The translations under genes and the position numbers were made by a program. Shown in pieces: positions 15,895-24,256 of a stretch of 26,813 nt of DNA. The stretch covers positions 1-26,813 of the forward strand of contig DATLAJ010000018.1 in NCBI GenBank assembly GCA_035527515.1. Reading direction: 5' to 3'. This stretch comes from a bacterium. GTDB taxonomy: Bacteria; B130-G9. The notes beneath the pieces were generated by a model. It searched no databases, was not told where the DNA came from, and saw nothing but the letters and a program-made list of their open reading frames with translations. Positions within the stretch are counted from its first letter, which is position 1, and every line of letters begins with the position of its first letter.

Positions 15895-17463
15895 ATGAAA
15901 AGCAACAGAGCAGGCAAGGACTACATCCGAAAGGCGATTGTTGCAGTCGGCAGCGGCATTTTACTGGCCCTGGCCTTTCCCAAGTTCGAGCTTTTTTACC
16001 TTGTCTTCGTGGCCCTCGTTCCGCTGTTTCTCGTCCTTAGAGGCGAGCGGGGCCTGCGGGCGTTCGGCCTCGGTTTCATCACTGGTTTCCTTTATTACCT
16101 CATCTCTTTGTTTTGGATAAGCAACGCGATGCGCAACTACAGCAACCTGGGCTTCGTGCCGAGCGTGCTCGTTGTGCTCCTTTTGGTGTGCTTTCTCGCG
16201 GCGCTAGTTGGGGTCTTCGCCAATATGGTCTCATTGTGCCGCCTGGGCGGCACCAGCATCATCCTCGTCCCAATGTTCTGGGTCGCAATGGAGCTAGTGA
16301 AGGCGAAGGTGATCAGCGGGTTCCCGTGGAACGATCTTTACTGGGCGCTTTACCGGCAGACGAGGCTGATTCAGATAGCTGATATCTTGGGTGGGGACGG
16401 CATCTCGTTCGGCATAGTGCTCGTCAACTGGCTGGCCTTTCTCTTGCTGGCGAAGCTCCTGAGAGGTCCCGTCAAGCTCGGCTACTTCCGGCTGGTTGCA
16501 GGGCTCTGCCTCGTCTTCGCGGTTGCTTGGGCCTACGGCGGCATAAGGCTCGCCTTTCTCCGGCCCGCGACAAGGACGATCAAGATGGCCATCATTCAGC
16601 CGAACATCCCGCAAGCGATGAAGCTCAGCGGGCATTTCAGGGGGCAGATTCTCAAGGTCTATGAACAGCAGGCCGCGGAGCCTCAGCTTAAGGGGATCAA
16701 GGTCGCAGTGCTGCCCGAGGCGGCCATGGGTGACACCTACAACACCAGCCCGACCTCTCAGGCTTGGGTCGAGAGAACATTCAGCGAGAGGGGATGCACA
16801 GCGCTGTTCGGCTCGCTGGCTCGTGATGATGGCCGCTACATGAACTCCGCCTTCGTGGTGGAGCCGAGCGGCCGAACATCAAGATACGACAAAGTCCACC
16901 TCGTCCCGTTCGGCGAATACGTGCCCTATCCCTCGCTCTTGAGCTTCGTCGAGGCGCTCGCTGGCTATGAGGGCTCGCTGACAGAGGGGCATGCTTTGCA
17001 CGTTCTCCCACTTCGGGACATCAAAGTTGGGGTCCCGATCTGCTACGAGATAATCTTCCCCGAGGTCTCGCGGGAGTTTGCAAACGCCGGCGCTGATCTG
17101 ATCTGCACCCTCTCAAACGACGCTTGGTTCGGCCGAACCTCCGGACCCTATCAGCATTTCGCAGCGGCGGTCTTCAGGGCGATTGAGAACCGCGTCCCAG
17201 TCCTAAGGTGTGCTAACTCCGGCATCTCCGGCCTAGTCGATGCCACCGGCACAATCAGGCTGAGGACGCCGATTTTTGTCCGGCGGTCCGACGTGGTTGA
17301 TGTGCCAATCGGCAAACAAAGCAGCGTGTTCAGAAAGATTGGGAAGCTGTTCGCCTACCTGTGTTTCGCCGGGTCCATCGCGGTCGGGATCAGGAGCAGC
17401 TACGGCGTTAAGCTCGCTTCAAGACGGTATCTCGGGCCTCGTGTTTTCGATCCTGAGGTTTGA
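15895..17463 (+). CDS. lnt: apolipoprotein N-acyltransferase
   Basis: Integral membrane enzyme that adds the third acyl chain to the N-terminal Cys of lipoproteins, using phospholipid as donor; it marks a bacterium with mature triacylated lipoproteins. The 522-residue protein has about six membrane helices in residues 10-225, a periplasmic nitrilase domain (about 229-480) and a last helix near 485-500. The catalytic triad is visible: Glu275 (LPEAAMG), Lys333 (YDKVHLVPFGEY) and Cys383 (PICYE). Other family motifs are SNDAWFG and ENRVPVLRCANSGISG. The start is ATG at 15895; the frame is open back to 15766, but that part is Arg-rich and not membrane-like. No good ribosome site is seen. The last 56 bases overlap hfq on the opposite strand. 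Confidence 0.95.
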   Translation: MKSNRAGKDYIRKAIVAVGSGILLALAFPKFELFYLVFVALVPLFLVLRGERGLRAFGLGFITGFLYYLISLFWISNAMRNYSNLGFVPSVLVVLLLVCFLAALVGVFANMVSLCRLGGTSIILVPMFWVAMELVKAKVISGFPWNDLYWALYRQTRLIQIADILGGDGISFGIVLVNWLAFLLLAKLLRGPVKLGYFRLVAGLCLVFAVAWAYGGIRLAFLRPATRTIKMAIIQPNIPQAMKLSGHFRGQILKVYEQQAAEPQLKGIKVAVLPEAAMGDTYNTSPTSQAWVERTFSERGCTALFGSLARDDGRYMNSAFVVEPSGRTSRYDKVHLVPFGEYVPYPSLLSFVEALAGYEGSLTEGHALHVLPLRDIKVGVPICYEIIFPEVSREFANAGADLICTLSNDAWFGRTSGPYQHFAAAVFRAIENRVPVLRCANSGISGLVDATGTIRLRTPIFVRRSDVVDVPIGKQSSVFRKIGKLFAYLCFAGSIAVGIRSSYGVKLASRRYLGPRVFDPEV

Positions 17464-17683
17464 AAAGGTCTTTAATCGGAGTCGCTGGGGAAACTGAGGC
17501 GATCGAGTGCTTGAAGATCATCTGCTGCTCGTCTCCGCCATCGAGAACGATCGTGAATTTGTCAAAGCCCTCAATACGGCCGAGAATCTGCTCCCCGTTG
17601 ACCAACACGATAGTTACGGGGATGTTCCGTATCCTTGCTATGTTCAGAAAAGTGTCCTGAATGTTCATTGGAGGATTCGCCAT
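17408..17683 (-). CDS. hfq: RNA chaperone Hfq
   Basis: Sm-like hexameric RNA chaperone that pairs small RNAs with mRNAs. The 91-residue protein has QDTFLN (Gln9, Asp10, Phe12), IPVTIVLVNGEQILGRIEGF (Sm1) and IFKHSIASVSP (Sm2), keeping the Lys58-His59 pair that binds uridines in the proximal site. The lateral rim reads RIRN instead of the E. coli RRER, so the arginine patch is altered. The short C-terminal tail is charged. The start is ATG at 17683 with GAGAGGG about 10 bases before it; ATG at 17668 lacks a ribosome site. It follows miaA by 74 bases on the same strand, the classic miaA-hfq order. Its last 56 bases overlap the end of lnt. Confidence 0.96.
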   Translation of the reverse strand: MANPPMNIQDTFLNIARIRNIPVTIVLVNGEQILGRIEGFDKFTIVLDGGDEQQMIFKHSIASVSPATPIKDLFKPQDRKHEARDTVLKRA

Positions 17684-17757
17684 CCCAAACGGGCCCTCTC
17701 AGTTCTCAAATCTATAACCGTAAACTGCCGGTGAAGCGCACATTATGCCACAATAGG

Positions 17758-18732
17758 TTAGCTTGAGACTGGTTGCAAGAGTTTTTTGCACCGCTGGGCC
17801 ACGTTGGTGACGTTCAACTCACCATCTTGGGCGCTTAGGAACTCGAACCCCCAGTCCTGCTTGAGCCATGACATCTGCTTCTTGGCATAGCGCCATGTCT
17901 GCGTTTTGGTGGCCTCAACGGCCTGACTGAGCGTCAATTTGCCGTGAATGAGGTCTGCCACGTGGCGATAGCCGAGGCTTGAGAACGAGCTGAGAGACCG
18001 GTCGTATCCAGCGTCGAGCAAGCTCCGGACTTCCTCGACAAGGCCCAGGGCAAACATCTCATCTACCCTTTTCCTGATGTTCAAACCCAACACTTCTCTT
18101 GGCATCGTTAGTGCGAAAATGACGCCCGCGAAGAGATTCCTCTTGAAAGATGGCTGCTCGCGCTTCAGCTCCGACACCGTCCGCCCCGTCGCCTCATAGA
18201 CCTCAAGTGCCCTGATGAGCCGCACGTGGTCATTTGGGTGAATAGCGCCCGCCGCCTCAGGGTCGATATCTAATAGCATCTTGTGAAGCTTCTCGCCCCC
18301 AAAGCGCTCCGACTCGGCACGCAATCTCGCCCGGATCTCGTCCGAGCGTCCCGGCGCCTCGAAGAACCCGAACAGCAGGGCCTTCAGGTAGAGAAACGTT
18401 CCGCCGACAACAAGCGGGAACTTGTCCTTGTTGACGATTCTCCCAATCGCAAGTTCTGCTTGCTGGGCGAAATCAGCGGCGCTGAAACTCTCGTCAGGAT
18501 CGAGGATATCGACGAGGTGGTGTGGCGCAATTCGCCGCTGGGTCAGCGTCGGCTTGCCGGTCCCGATGTCCATTCTCCGGTATATCTGCCTCGAATCGGC
18601 GCTTATGATCTCCACCGGCACTTGCTTGGCCACCTCGACGGCGAGGCGCGTTTTGCCTACGGCCGTGGGGCCAGTTATCACGACAATCGGTGTCTTCAAA
18701 GCTGCCCCCGAGCTCACCGTGTTACGTCCCAT
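17758..18732 (-). CDS. miaA: tRNA dimethylallyltransferase
   Basis: Transfers a dimethylallyl group to N6 of A37 in tRNAs that read codons beginning with U, the first step toward ms2i6A. Visible are the P-loop GPTAVGKT, ISADSRQIYRRMDIGTGKP (substrate-binding Asp-Ser-Arg region), VGGTFLYLKALL, the helical insert after HPNDHVRLIRALEV, and SSLGYRHV. The protein is 324 residues from ATG at 18732, normal for the family. The frame stays open to a TTG at 18804, but the extra 24 residues are Pro/Arg-rich and unlike MiaA; a TTG a few codons inside is another option because no ribosome site is clear before the ATG. It lies between a CNNM gene and hfq. Confidence 0.95.
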   Translation of the reverse strand: MGRNTVSSGAALKTPIVVITGPTAVGKTRLAVEVAKQVPVEIISADSRQIYRRMDIGTGKPTLTQRRIAPHHLVDILDPDESFSAADFAQQAELAIGRIVNKDKFPLVVGGTFLYLKALLFGFFEAPGRSDEIRARLRAESERFGGEKLHKMLLDIDPEAAGAIHPNDHVRLIRALEVYEATGRTVSELKREQPSFKRNLFAGVIFALTMPREVLGLNIRKRVDEMFALGLVEEVRSLLDAGYDRSLSSFSSLGYRHVADLIHGKLTLSQAVEATKTQTWRYAKKQMSWLKQDWGFEFLSAQDGELNVTNVAQRCKKLLQPVSS

Positions 18733-18812
18733 GGGTCTGCGAACGGACCGCGACAGATGCGGTGAGCGTCCGGGTGGAGGCCGAGGTCTGCCCGGTCCGA
18801 CCAAGTCCCCTA

Positions 18813-20099
18813 TCAGAGAGTGCGCTTTTCATCCGGTCGCTCGCTACCAGCCCTCTTGCTGTAGGCGGCTTTAGATTGAAGAATCCGCACACGTCTTATT
18901 CTCCGTTCGTCCGAATCGATAACAATGAACCGCCTTTTGCCCTCGGTGATCTCCGTGTCAGGCGGAGGAATCGCTCCAAACCGCTCGATCAGGAAACCCG
19001 CCAGTGTCTCATATCTGCCGGAGGGGAGTGAGATGTCGAGCATAGATTTCATCTCACTTATCCCGATGAAGGCATCGACGTCAATGTATCCCTCATCAGC
19101 ATGGCGATCGATTCTCGGAGAACGATCGAGCTCGTCGCGAATCTCGCCGAATATCTCCTCAATCAGGTCCTCAAGTGTGACGGTCCCTACACAAGCACCG
19201 AATTCATTTACCGCTGCTGCCATTGGCACATGGAGATTCTGCATCTCTTTTAGCACCCCCGGACACGTCTGAGCCTCGGCGACATAGAGCAGCTGGCTCA
19301 TGCACTCGCGGACTGTTGCGTCGCGGTGCGCTCGGTGTAGAGATGAGATGTGAACGAAACCTACGGGGTTGTTGATCTGCCCTGAATGGACCAACAGCCT
19401 CGAAAGGCCCCTCTGAAGCGCGATCTTCATGGCTCGAGACGCGCCGGTGTCCGGCGAGACAGAGAACACCTGGCTAATGTCAACCATGACATCTCCAACC
19501 CTTTTGTTCGAGAACTGTATAACCCGGGCAATTGCCGTTGGGCCGAGTCGCCGGAGCGACTGCAACGCATCTTGTGCTGGGCTGGCGAGCTGGTCTCGGC
19601 TGATAAGTGCCGCGTCCCAAAGTCCGCTCTCAGATATTTGCCCGCCCAACATGCGTCGCAGGATGATGCTCAAGACCCAAACCGGGGGGCCAAGAATGGT
19701 CTGGGCGACCTTGAGCGGCCCGGCGAACTTAAGCGCCAAGTGGTTGGCCCTTTGTTGAAAAAACACCTTTGGAAGAAGCTCCCCGAAAAAGAAGACCAGA
19801 GGCCCAAGCACGGCAGTTACGGCGGCTGGCGCGGCCAGACCAAAATGCTGGGACACCAAGACCGTTACCAGGACCGAATTGCCCACGACACACAGATTCG
19901 TGCCCAGAAGCGTCGTCGCAACAAGCCTGTCCGGAGCAGCGAGAATGTCTCGAAGTTGACGAGCGGCCCGACTTCTGCTCTTTACGAGCTGCCGCGTAGA
20001 GACCTTATCACAAGATATAACCGCAGCCTCGACGCCCGAGAAGAACGCCTCAAGAGCGATTAGACAGACTACTATAAGTATCAGGAGCGCAACTGTCAT
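18813..20099 (-). CDS. CNNM (DUF21)/CBS-domain membrane protein, divergent paralog B
   Basis: Membrane protein of the CorC/HlyC-CNNM group, proposed to take part in divalent cation (magnesium) transport or homeostasis. The N-terminal DUF21 region (about 1-140) has membrane helices and FFGELLPKVFF; a CBS pair spans about 170-300, including FGACVGTVTLEDLIEEI; the C-terminal CorC_HlyC domain spans about 315-400 (YETLAGFLIERFG). The 428-residue protein begins at ATG 20099, one base after the stop of the upstream paralog. Extension of the frame upstream reads into that paralog and is not real. It is clearly related to the neighbour but more divergent, for example with weaker first-CBS residues. 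Translational coupling of the two suggests a heteromeric pair, which is inference. Confidence 0.9.
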   Translation of the reverse strand: MTVALLILIVVCLIALEAFFSGVEAAVISCDKVSTRQLVKSRSRAARQLRDILAAPDRLVATTLLGTNLCVVGNSVLVTVLVSQHFGLAAPAAVTAVLGPLVFFFGELLPKVFFQQRANHLALKFAGPLKVAQTILGPPVWVLSIILRRMLGGQISESGLWDAALISRDQLASPAQDALQSLRRLGPTAIARVIQFSNKRVGDVMVDISQVFSVSPDTGASRAMKIALQRGLSRLLVHSGQINNPVGFVHISSLHRAHRDATVRECMSQLLYVAEAQTCPGVLKEMQNLHVPMAAAVNEFGACVGTVTLEDLIEEIFGEIRDELDRSPRIDRHADEGYIDVDAFIGISEMKSMLDISLPSGRYETLAGFLIERFGAIPPPDTEITEGKRRFIVIDSDERRIRRVRILQSKAAYSKRAGSERPDEKRTL

Positions 20100-20100
20100 G

Positions 20101-21372
20101 TCATTCAGCCTCCCCTCGGTCGCTGGGCGGCGACAACTTCCTGACGAGCAGAGAGAGCACTCTGGATTTCTCAGTCCTGAGCACCACAAACTCCAGCTGC
20201 CCCTCCCGCAATCGCTCCCCCCGGACCGGTATCCGCCCCAGCTTGGTCACGATGAACCCTCCGACGGTATCGTAGTCTCCTTCTGGCAGCTCGAATCCTA
20301 CCTTCTGGGCAAACAGGTCTGTCCGCGCGCTCGAAAGCACCCTAAATGCGTTCGGCCCTACCCTGGTGACCTGTTCCACCTCCTCGTCTTTCTCGTCAAC
20401 GATCTCGCCGACTATCTCCTCCAGAATATCCTCGAGGCTCACTATCCCCTCTGTACCACCGTATTCATCAATCACTACCGCAAGGTGTGCCCGCTTCATC
20501 ACAAGCAGCGCAAGCAGGCTATTTGCTTTCTTCGTCTCCGGCACTAGCAGCGCTTCTCTTGCAAACTCTTTGATCTCTGAGCTGCCACCTCCAGAATTGG
20601 CGGCCTTGATCAGGTCCTTTGCCAAGACTATTCCGTCTATTTTGTCGATCGAGTCAGAGAAGACCGGTATTCTTGCGAAGTAACGGTCGCGAAGTGCGTT
20701 TGTGGCCTCAGCGGCAGAGGTTTGCTCCGACATCGCAAACACCTCTGTCCGAGGCGTCATGAGCTCCTTCGCCGTTAGACGTCGCAGGGCGAGTATGCGC
20801 TGCATCATTTGAGCCTCGTCGTGCTTGTAGATGCCCTTGACAAGGCCATCCTCGATAAGACTCTCGAATTCCTCGTCGGAGAACCCCCTTTCCTCGTTTT
20901 CGCGAGCGCCCTCGTTTGAGCCAAGCAGAACGCCTGTTATGCTGTGAACTAGCTTTCGCACTGGTTTAAGAACTCTATAAAGGAATCTCAGAGGATGAAC
21001 TGCTGCGACCGCGAAGTCGTCAGGATACCGAAGAGCGAGCGATTTGGGCATCAGTTCCCCAAATAAGACCAGCAACGTAAAGGCAATGCAGAACGCGACG
21101 GGCGCACCCACTGGCTTGCCGAGTAGTGGGACCACAATCGTGGCTGTTACGGATGCGAGCGCGACGTTCACGAACTCGTTGCCGATTAGAAGTGTCGTGA
21201 TCAGGCCCGGCGCGTCCGCCAGCAGAGATTCTATCGCCTTTTGTGCCCTCGCCTGGCTTTTGTGGTGACGGCCTACTCGCCGCCGGGAGAGATACAGCAT
21301 GGCCGCCTCGCTGCCTGAGAAGAAGAACGAGAGTAGGAGAAGGAATACGACCGTTACTATTTGTGCGGACAC
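20101..21372 (-). CDS. CNNM (DUF21)/CBS-domain membrane protein, paralog A
   Basis: Canonical member of the CNNM/CorC family. DUF21 membrane region about 1-150 with FFFSGSEAAML (helix 1) and LFGELMPKSLALRYP; then ELMTPRTEVFAM opens the CBS pair, and VVIDEYGGTEGIVSLEDILEEIVGEI marks its second half; the C-terminal domain holds YDTVGGFIVTKLGRIP. All family hallmarks are in place over 423 residues. Function in the family is magnesium/cobalt efflux or homeostasis, based on other bacteria. The start is GTG at 21372, directly before the hydrophobic helix, with a weak GAGG close upstream. It lies 28 bases after the DUF2062 gene and is followed one base later by its paralog. Confidence 0.92.
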   Translation of the reverse strand: MSAQIVTVVFLLLLSFFFSGSEAAMLYLSRRRVGRHHKSQARAQKAIESLLADAPGLITTLLIGNEFVNVALASVTATIVVPLLGKPVGAPVAFCIAFTLLVLFGELMPKSLALRYPDDFAVAAVHPLRFLYRVLKPVRKLVHSITGVLLGSNEGARENEERGFSDEEFESLIEDGLVKGIYKHDEAQMMQRILALRRLTAKELMTPRTEVFAMSEQTSAAEATNALRDRYFARIPVFSDSIDKIDGIVLAKDLIKAANSGGGSSEIKEFAREALLVPETKKANSLLALLVMKRAHLAVVIDEYGGTEGIVSLEDILEEIVGEIVDEKDEEVEQVTRVGPNAFRVLSSARTDLFAQKVGFELPEGDYDTVGGFIVTKLGRIPVRGERLREGQLEFVVLRTEKSRVLSLLVRKLSPPSDRGEAE

Positions 21373-21400
21373 GGCCTCATTCCGGGGGTGTTGCCCATTA

Positions 21401-21904
21401 TTAAGTCTCTAGCCTGAGTCGCTTGCGGCGCGATTCTCTCAGCCTTCGATAGCGCCCGATGAACCAGACGAGTATGAAGTATCCGGCGAGTGATGCGATT
21501 GTTGCGGTTATGAAGTTGCCGGCGAAGTAGGCATGAGCGATCGGACTACTAAACATCTCCTTGAGAGAGAAGTGCCTGAAGAAGTGCCTCAACGTTGAGG
21601 CGTTGACGTTGAGGTCGTAGCCCAGAATGACGGAACCTACGTAGGTCCCGAACATGTAAAATGGCATGAAGCTGAACGGGTTGGAGATGAGCGTGCCGAC
21701 GAGCGCAGCGATCTTGTTGAGCCTGAAAATAAAAGCACAAAAGAGCGCCATCCCGGTCTGGAGACCGAAGAAAGGCGGCGTAATTGGGGACATCCCCCAG
21801 AATATGCCTATGGCGAACGCTGCCGCCGTTCGCTGCGGGCTGTCGTGAAGATGCAAGAGCCTAAGAAACGTCACCTTGACTCTTCGCCACGAGACCCTTT
21901 GCAC
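21401..21904 (-). CDS. DUF2062 small membrane protein
   Basis: A 167-residue member of the DUF2062 family of unknown function. SPQRTAAAFAIGIFWGMSP, FFGLQTGMAL and GTLISNPFSFMPFYMFGTYVG match the conserved pattern. There are about three membrane segments (near 26-60, 64-95 and 123-147) and a strongly basic C-terminus (RRLRESRRKRLRLE) that should face the cytoplasm. The start is GTG at 21904, two bases after the thiL stop, with GGAAGG about 9-10 bases upstream inside thiL. Its place between thiL and two CNNM genes implies co-expression but gives no clear function. Confidence 0.9.
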   Translation of the reverse strand: MQRVSWRRVKVTFLRLLHLHDSPQRTAAAFAIGIFWGMSPITPPFFGLQTGMALFCAFIFRLNKIAALVGTLISNPFSFMPFYMFGTYVGSVILGYDLNVNASTLRHFFRHFSLKEMFSSPIAHAYFAGNFITATIASLAGYFILVWFIGRYRRLRESRRKRLRLET

Positions 21905-21906
21905 GC

Positions 21907-22983
21907 TCAGCGCCCTTCCTCTTTCTTCCTAAAATGGTCAAACCCTGTGAAGCCGCCGGACTGCCTGCCGTTCTTATCCAGAAAGACAAGCCCTGCCGAA
22001 CTCGGAGTGATGCGGCCAATCTTCGTGATTCTGCACAGGTCATTTGTCCGAAACAAACGATGCAGCCTCAGCTCGTCAGCCTGACGCACTGTGAAAAGCA
22101 GCTCATAATCCTCCCCGCCAGATATCGCCAGCTCCAACATATCACTCTCTTTAATCGCTGCACTCCCCGGTACCCTATCGAACACCGGGATGCTGTCAAT
22201 CTCGATCTCTGCCCCGACCTCGCTCTCACAGCAGACCTCTCTCAAGTCTGAACCTATACCATCGCTTATATCGATCATCGAGGTACATATCCTCGCAGCT
22301 GCCAGTGTCAACGACTCCTGTGCTCTGATCGGAGGCGCAAAGAACCTCGATAAGAGTGCAATCTGGGCTGCGTCATCTCCCTGCGGCTCGGCCATGTCAT
22401 CTCTCAGAAACGATTCAACCTTGATCAATGCTCCCTTATCCATCCGGCCTCCGAAAAGGCACTCGGCAGCGAGCGCAGCACCACCCAAGCAGCCCGTAAC
22501 GTAGATCGCGTCGCCGACCTCTGCCCCCGCCCGCGTGATCGCAGCGCCCGGGGCCACAAGGCCGGTCACAGTCATATCGATAAAGACCTTGTCTGACCTC
22601 GTGATGTTCCCCCCGACTATCGAGGCGCCGAGACGGCCGGCCCCTTTGAGCATCCCCTCGAACAGGTCCTCGACGAACAAAGGATCAATCCGACTCGAAA
22701 GCCCCAGACTCACGAGGCACGCCTGAGGCCTCGCACCCATTGCGAATATATCGCTGATGCTCGACAGCAGCGATTTTGAGCCCAAGAGAAACCCCGTGGC
22801 CCACTCGAGCCTGAAATGCACGTCCTCAACGACAGCGTCCGTCGATATCACGAGCGCCTCGCCGGGTGTTGGGGCGATGATGGCTGCATCGTCGCCTGGC
22901 CCTACAATGATCCCCTCGGAGGGAGCACTTTTCGCAAGTCTCCTTTTTATGAGCGAGATCAGCTCCTTCTCGCTGAAGCGCAT
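21907..22983 (-). CDS. thiL: thiamine-monophosphate kinase
   Basis: Phosphorylates thiamine monophosphate to the active cofactor thiamine diphosphate, using ATP. It belongs to the AIR synthase-like fold. Visible are GPGDDAAII, STDAVVEDVHFRLEW, GGNITRSDK, IDISDGIGSDL and ISGGEDYELLFTV, spread over 358 residues, the normal length. The start is ATG at 22983 with AGGTGAGG directly upstream. No other thiamine biosynthesis gene or TPP riboswitch is visible here. It is the gene after recA, separated by 204 bases without an obvious gene, and is followed two bases later by the DUF2062 gene. Confidence 0.96.
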   Translation of the reverse strand: MRFSEKELISLIKRRLAKSAPSEGIIVGPGDDAAIIAPTPGEALVISTDAVVEDVHFRLEWATGFLLGSKSLLSSISDIFAMGARPQACLVSLGLSSRIDPLFVEDLFEGMLKGAGRLGASIVGGNITRSDKVFIDMTVTGLVAPGAAITRAGAEVGDAIYVTGCLGGAALAAECLFGGRMDKGALIKVESFLRDDMAEPQGDDAAQIALLSRFFAPPIRAQESLTLAAARICTSMIDISDGIGSDLREVCCESEVGAEIEIDSIPVFDRVPGSAAIKESDMLELAISGGEDYELLFTVRQADELRLHRLFRTNDLCRITKIGRITPSSAGLVFLDKNGRQSGGFTGFDHFRKKEEGR

Positions 22984-23165
22984 TCCTCACCTACCGCAAC
23001 TGACCGAGTCTGATTGTTCAGGCCAATGGTTGTAGTCAGGGGGCCGGCCGCACGTAACGAGAAGACCGGCATGAGGCTCTCTCTGCCCGTGGCAAAGCTC
23101 CAATTCCGACGCCGAGAGGTACAGCGCGGTCCAGCTGCTCACGTCGCATGCACACCCAGATAGCC

Positions 23166-23194
23166 AAGTTGAGAACAACCCGCCTGCTCAACCT
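23166..23194 (-). other. hairpin at the recA stop codon
   Basis: On the minus strand AGGTTGAG and CTCAACTT form an 8-bp stem with one G-U pair and a 13-base loop, overlapping the recA stop. No T-run follows, so it is at most a weak or factor-dependent end signal or an mRNA-stabilising hairpin. The rest of the 204-base recA-thiL gap shows nothing clear. Confidence 0.35.
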
Positions 23195-24240
23195 TCGTTG
23201 GGTTTAGCGTCTTCCGGGGATTTGGGCGACGCAACCAAGGGGAGGTGGAGCTCCTCGCGGAGGGCATTCTCGATCTCAAGCGCGATGGCCTTGTTTTCCT
23301 TGAGGAATTTACGAGTGTTCTCTCTGCCTTGTCCGATCCGTTGGTCCTTGAAGGAAAACCAAGTTCCGCCCTTCTGGATTACCCCGTGGTCAAGTCCCAT
23401 GTCGATGAGTGTTCCCTCCTTGGAGATGCCCTCGCCAAATATGATGTCGAACTCCACCTGCTTGAAAGGAGGCGCAAGCTTATTCTTGGCGACCTTGATG
23501 CGAGTTCTGTTGCCGATAATCTCTCCGGCTCCGGCCTTCAGCGACGCAATTCTTCGTATGTCAAGCCTCACGGAGGCGTAGAATTTGAGTGCCTTGCCGC
23601 CGGTGGTCGTCTCGGGATTCCCGAACATGACACCAATCTTCTGCCTGACTTGATTGACGAAGATAACGCATGTCTTGGTCTTGCTTATCGCCCCGGTGAG
23701 TTTCCTCAGCGCTTGGGACATCAGCCGAGCCTGAAGCCCCATCTGTGGCTCGCCCATCTCGCCCTCTATCTCGGCCCGGGGCACCAACGCCGCGACCGAA
23801 TCAACGACGATAATGTCAACAGCAGTCGAGCGGACAAGCGTATCGACAATCTCAAGCGCCTGCTCCCCAGTATCAGGCTGGGAAACATAAAGCGAATCCA
23901 TGTTGACACCCAGCGCCTCTGCATAGGTCGGGTCGAGCGCATGCTCAACATCGACAAATGTCGCCACGCCCGAACGCTTCTGCGCCTCGGCCACAATGGA
24001 AAGCGCAAGCGTGGTCTTGCCCGACGCATCCGGCCCGTATATCTCGACCACGCGCCCACGAGGCACGCCACCGATTCCCAGTGCAAGGTCGAGCGCCAGT
24101 GACCCGGTCGGTATGACCTCTATGTCCATGAGAGCACCCCTCTCACCCATGCGCATGATCGCCCCCTTGCCGTAGGATTTCTCTATCTGCGTTATCGCGT
24201 TTCGGAGTTTCTGTTCTCTATCATCGTGCTTGATCGCCAT
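23188..24240 (-). CDS. recA: recombinase RecA
   Basis: ATP-dependent strand-exchange protein that also triggers LexA self-cleavage where LexA exists. Signature features are [13 protein letters not shown], the Walker A motif GPDASGKTT (Gly69-Thr77), [28 protein letters not shown], the L2-region sequence [22 protein letters not shown], and [10 protein letters not shown]. The 350-residue length is normal. I placed the start at ATG 24240, where AAGGGA lies 5-6 bases upstream; the frame is open ten codons further, but that stretch lies at the end of the previous gene. It is 16 bases downstream of the nucleotidyltransferase gene. No consensus SOS box lies directly before it; see the palindrome at 25378. 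No recX or lexA is in the window. Confidence 0.97.
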   Translation of the reverse strand: MAIKHDDREQKLRNAITQIEKSYGKGAIMRMGERGALMDIEVIPTGSLALDLALGIGGVPRGRVVEIYGPDASGKTTLALSIVAEAQKRSGVATFVDVEHALDPTYAEALGVNMDSLYVSQPDTGEQALEIVDTLVRSTAVDIIVVDSVAALVPRAEIEGEMGEPQMGLQARLMSQALRKLTGAISKTKTCVIFVNQVRQKIGVMFGNPETTTGGKALKFYASVRLDIRRIASLKAGAGEIIGNRTRIKVAKNKLAPPFKQVEFDIIFGEGISKEGTLIDMGLDHGVIQKGGTWFSFKDQRIGQGRENTRKFLKENKAIALEIENALREELHLPLVASPKSPEDAKPNEG

Positions 24241-24256
24241 TGTATTCCCTTTCTGT

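Noticed and set aside
22984-23187. Possible small gene or RNA between recA and thiL
   Set aside because: Only a short frame without a ribosome site and one weak hairpin at the recA stop were found.
23245-24102. Long plus-strand open frame (285 codons) opposite recA
   Set aside because: It is the antisense shadow of recA in GC-rich sequence, with no ribosome site and no recognisable protein.
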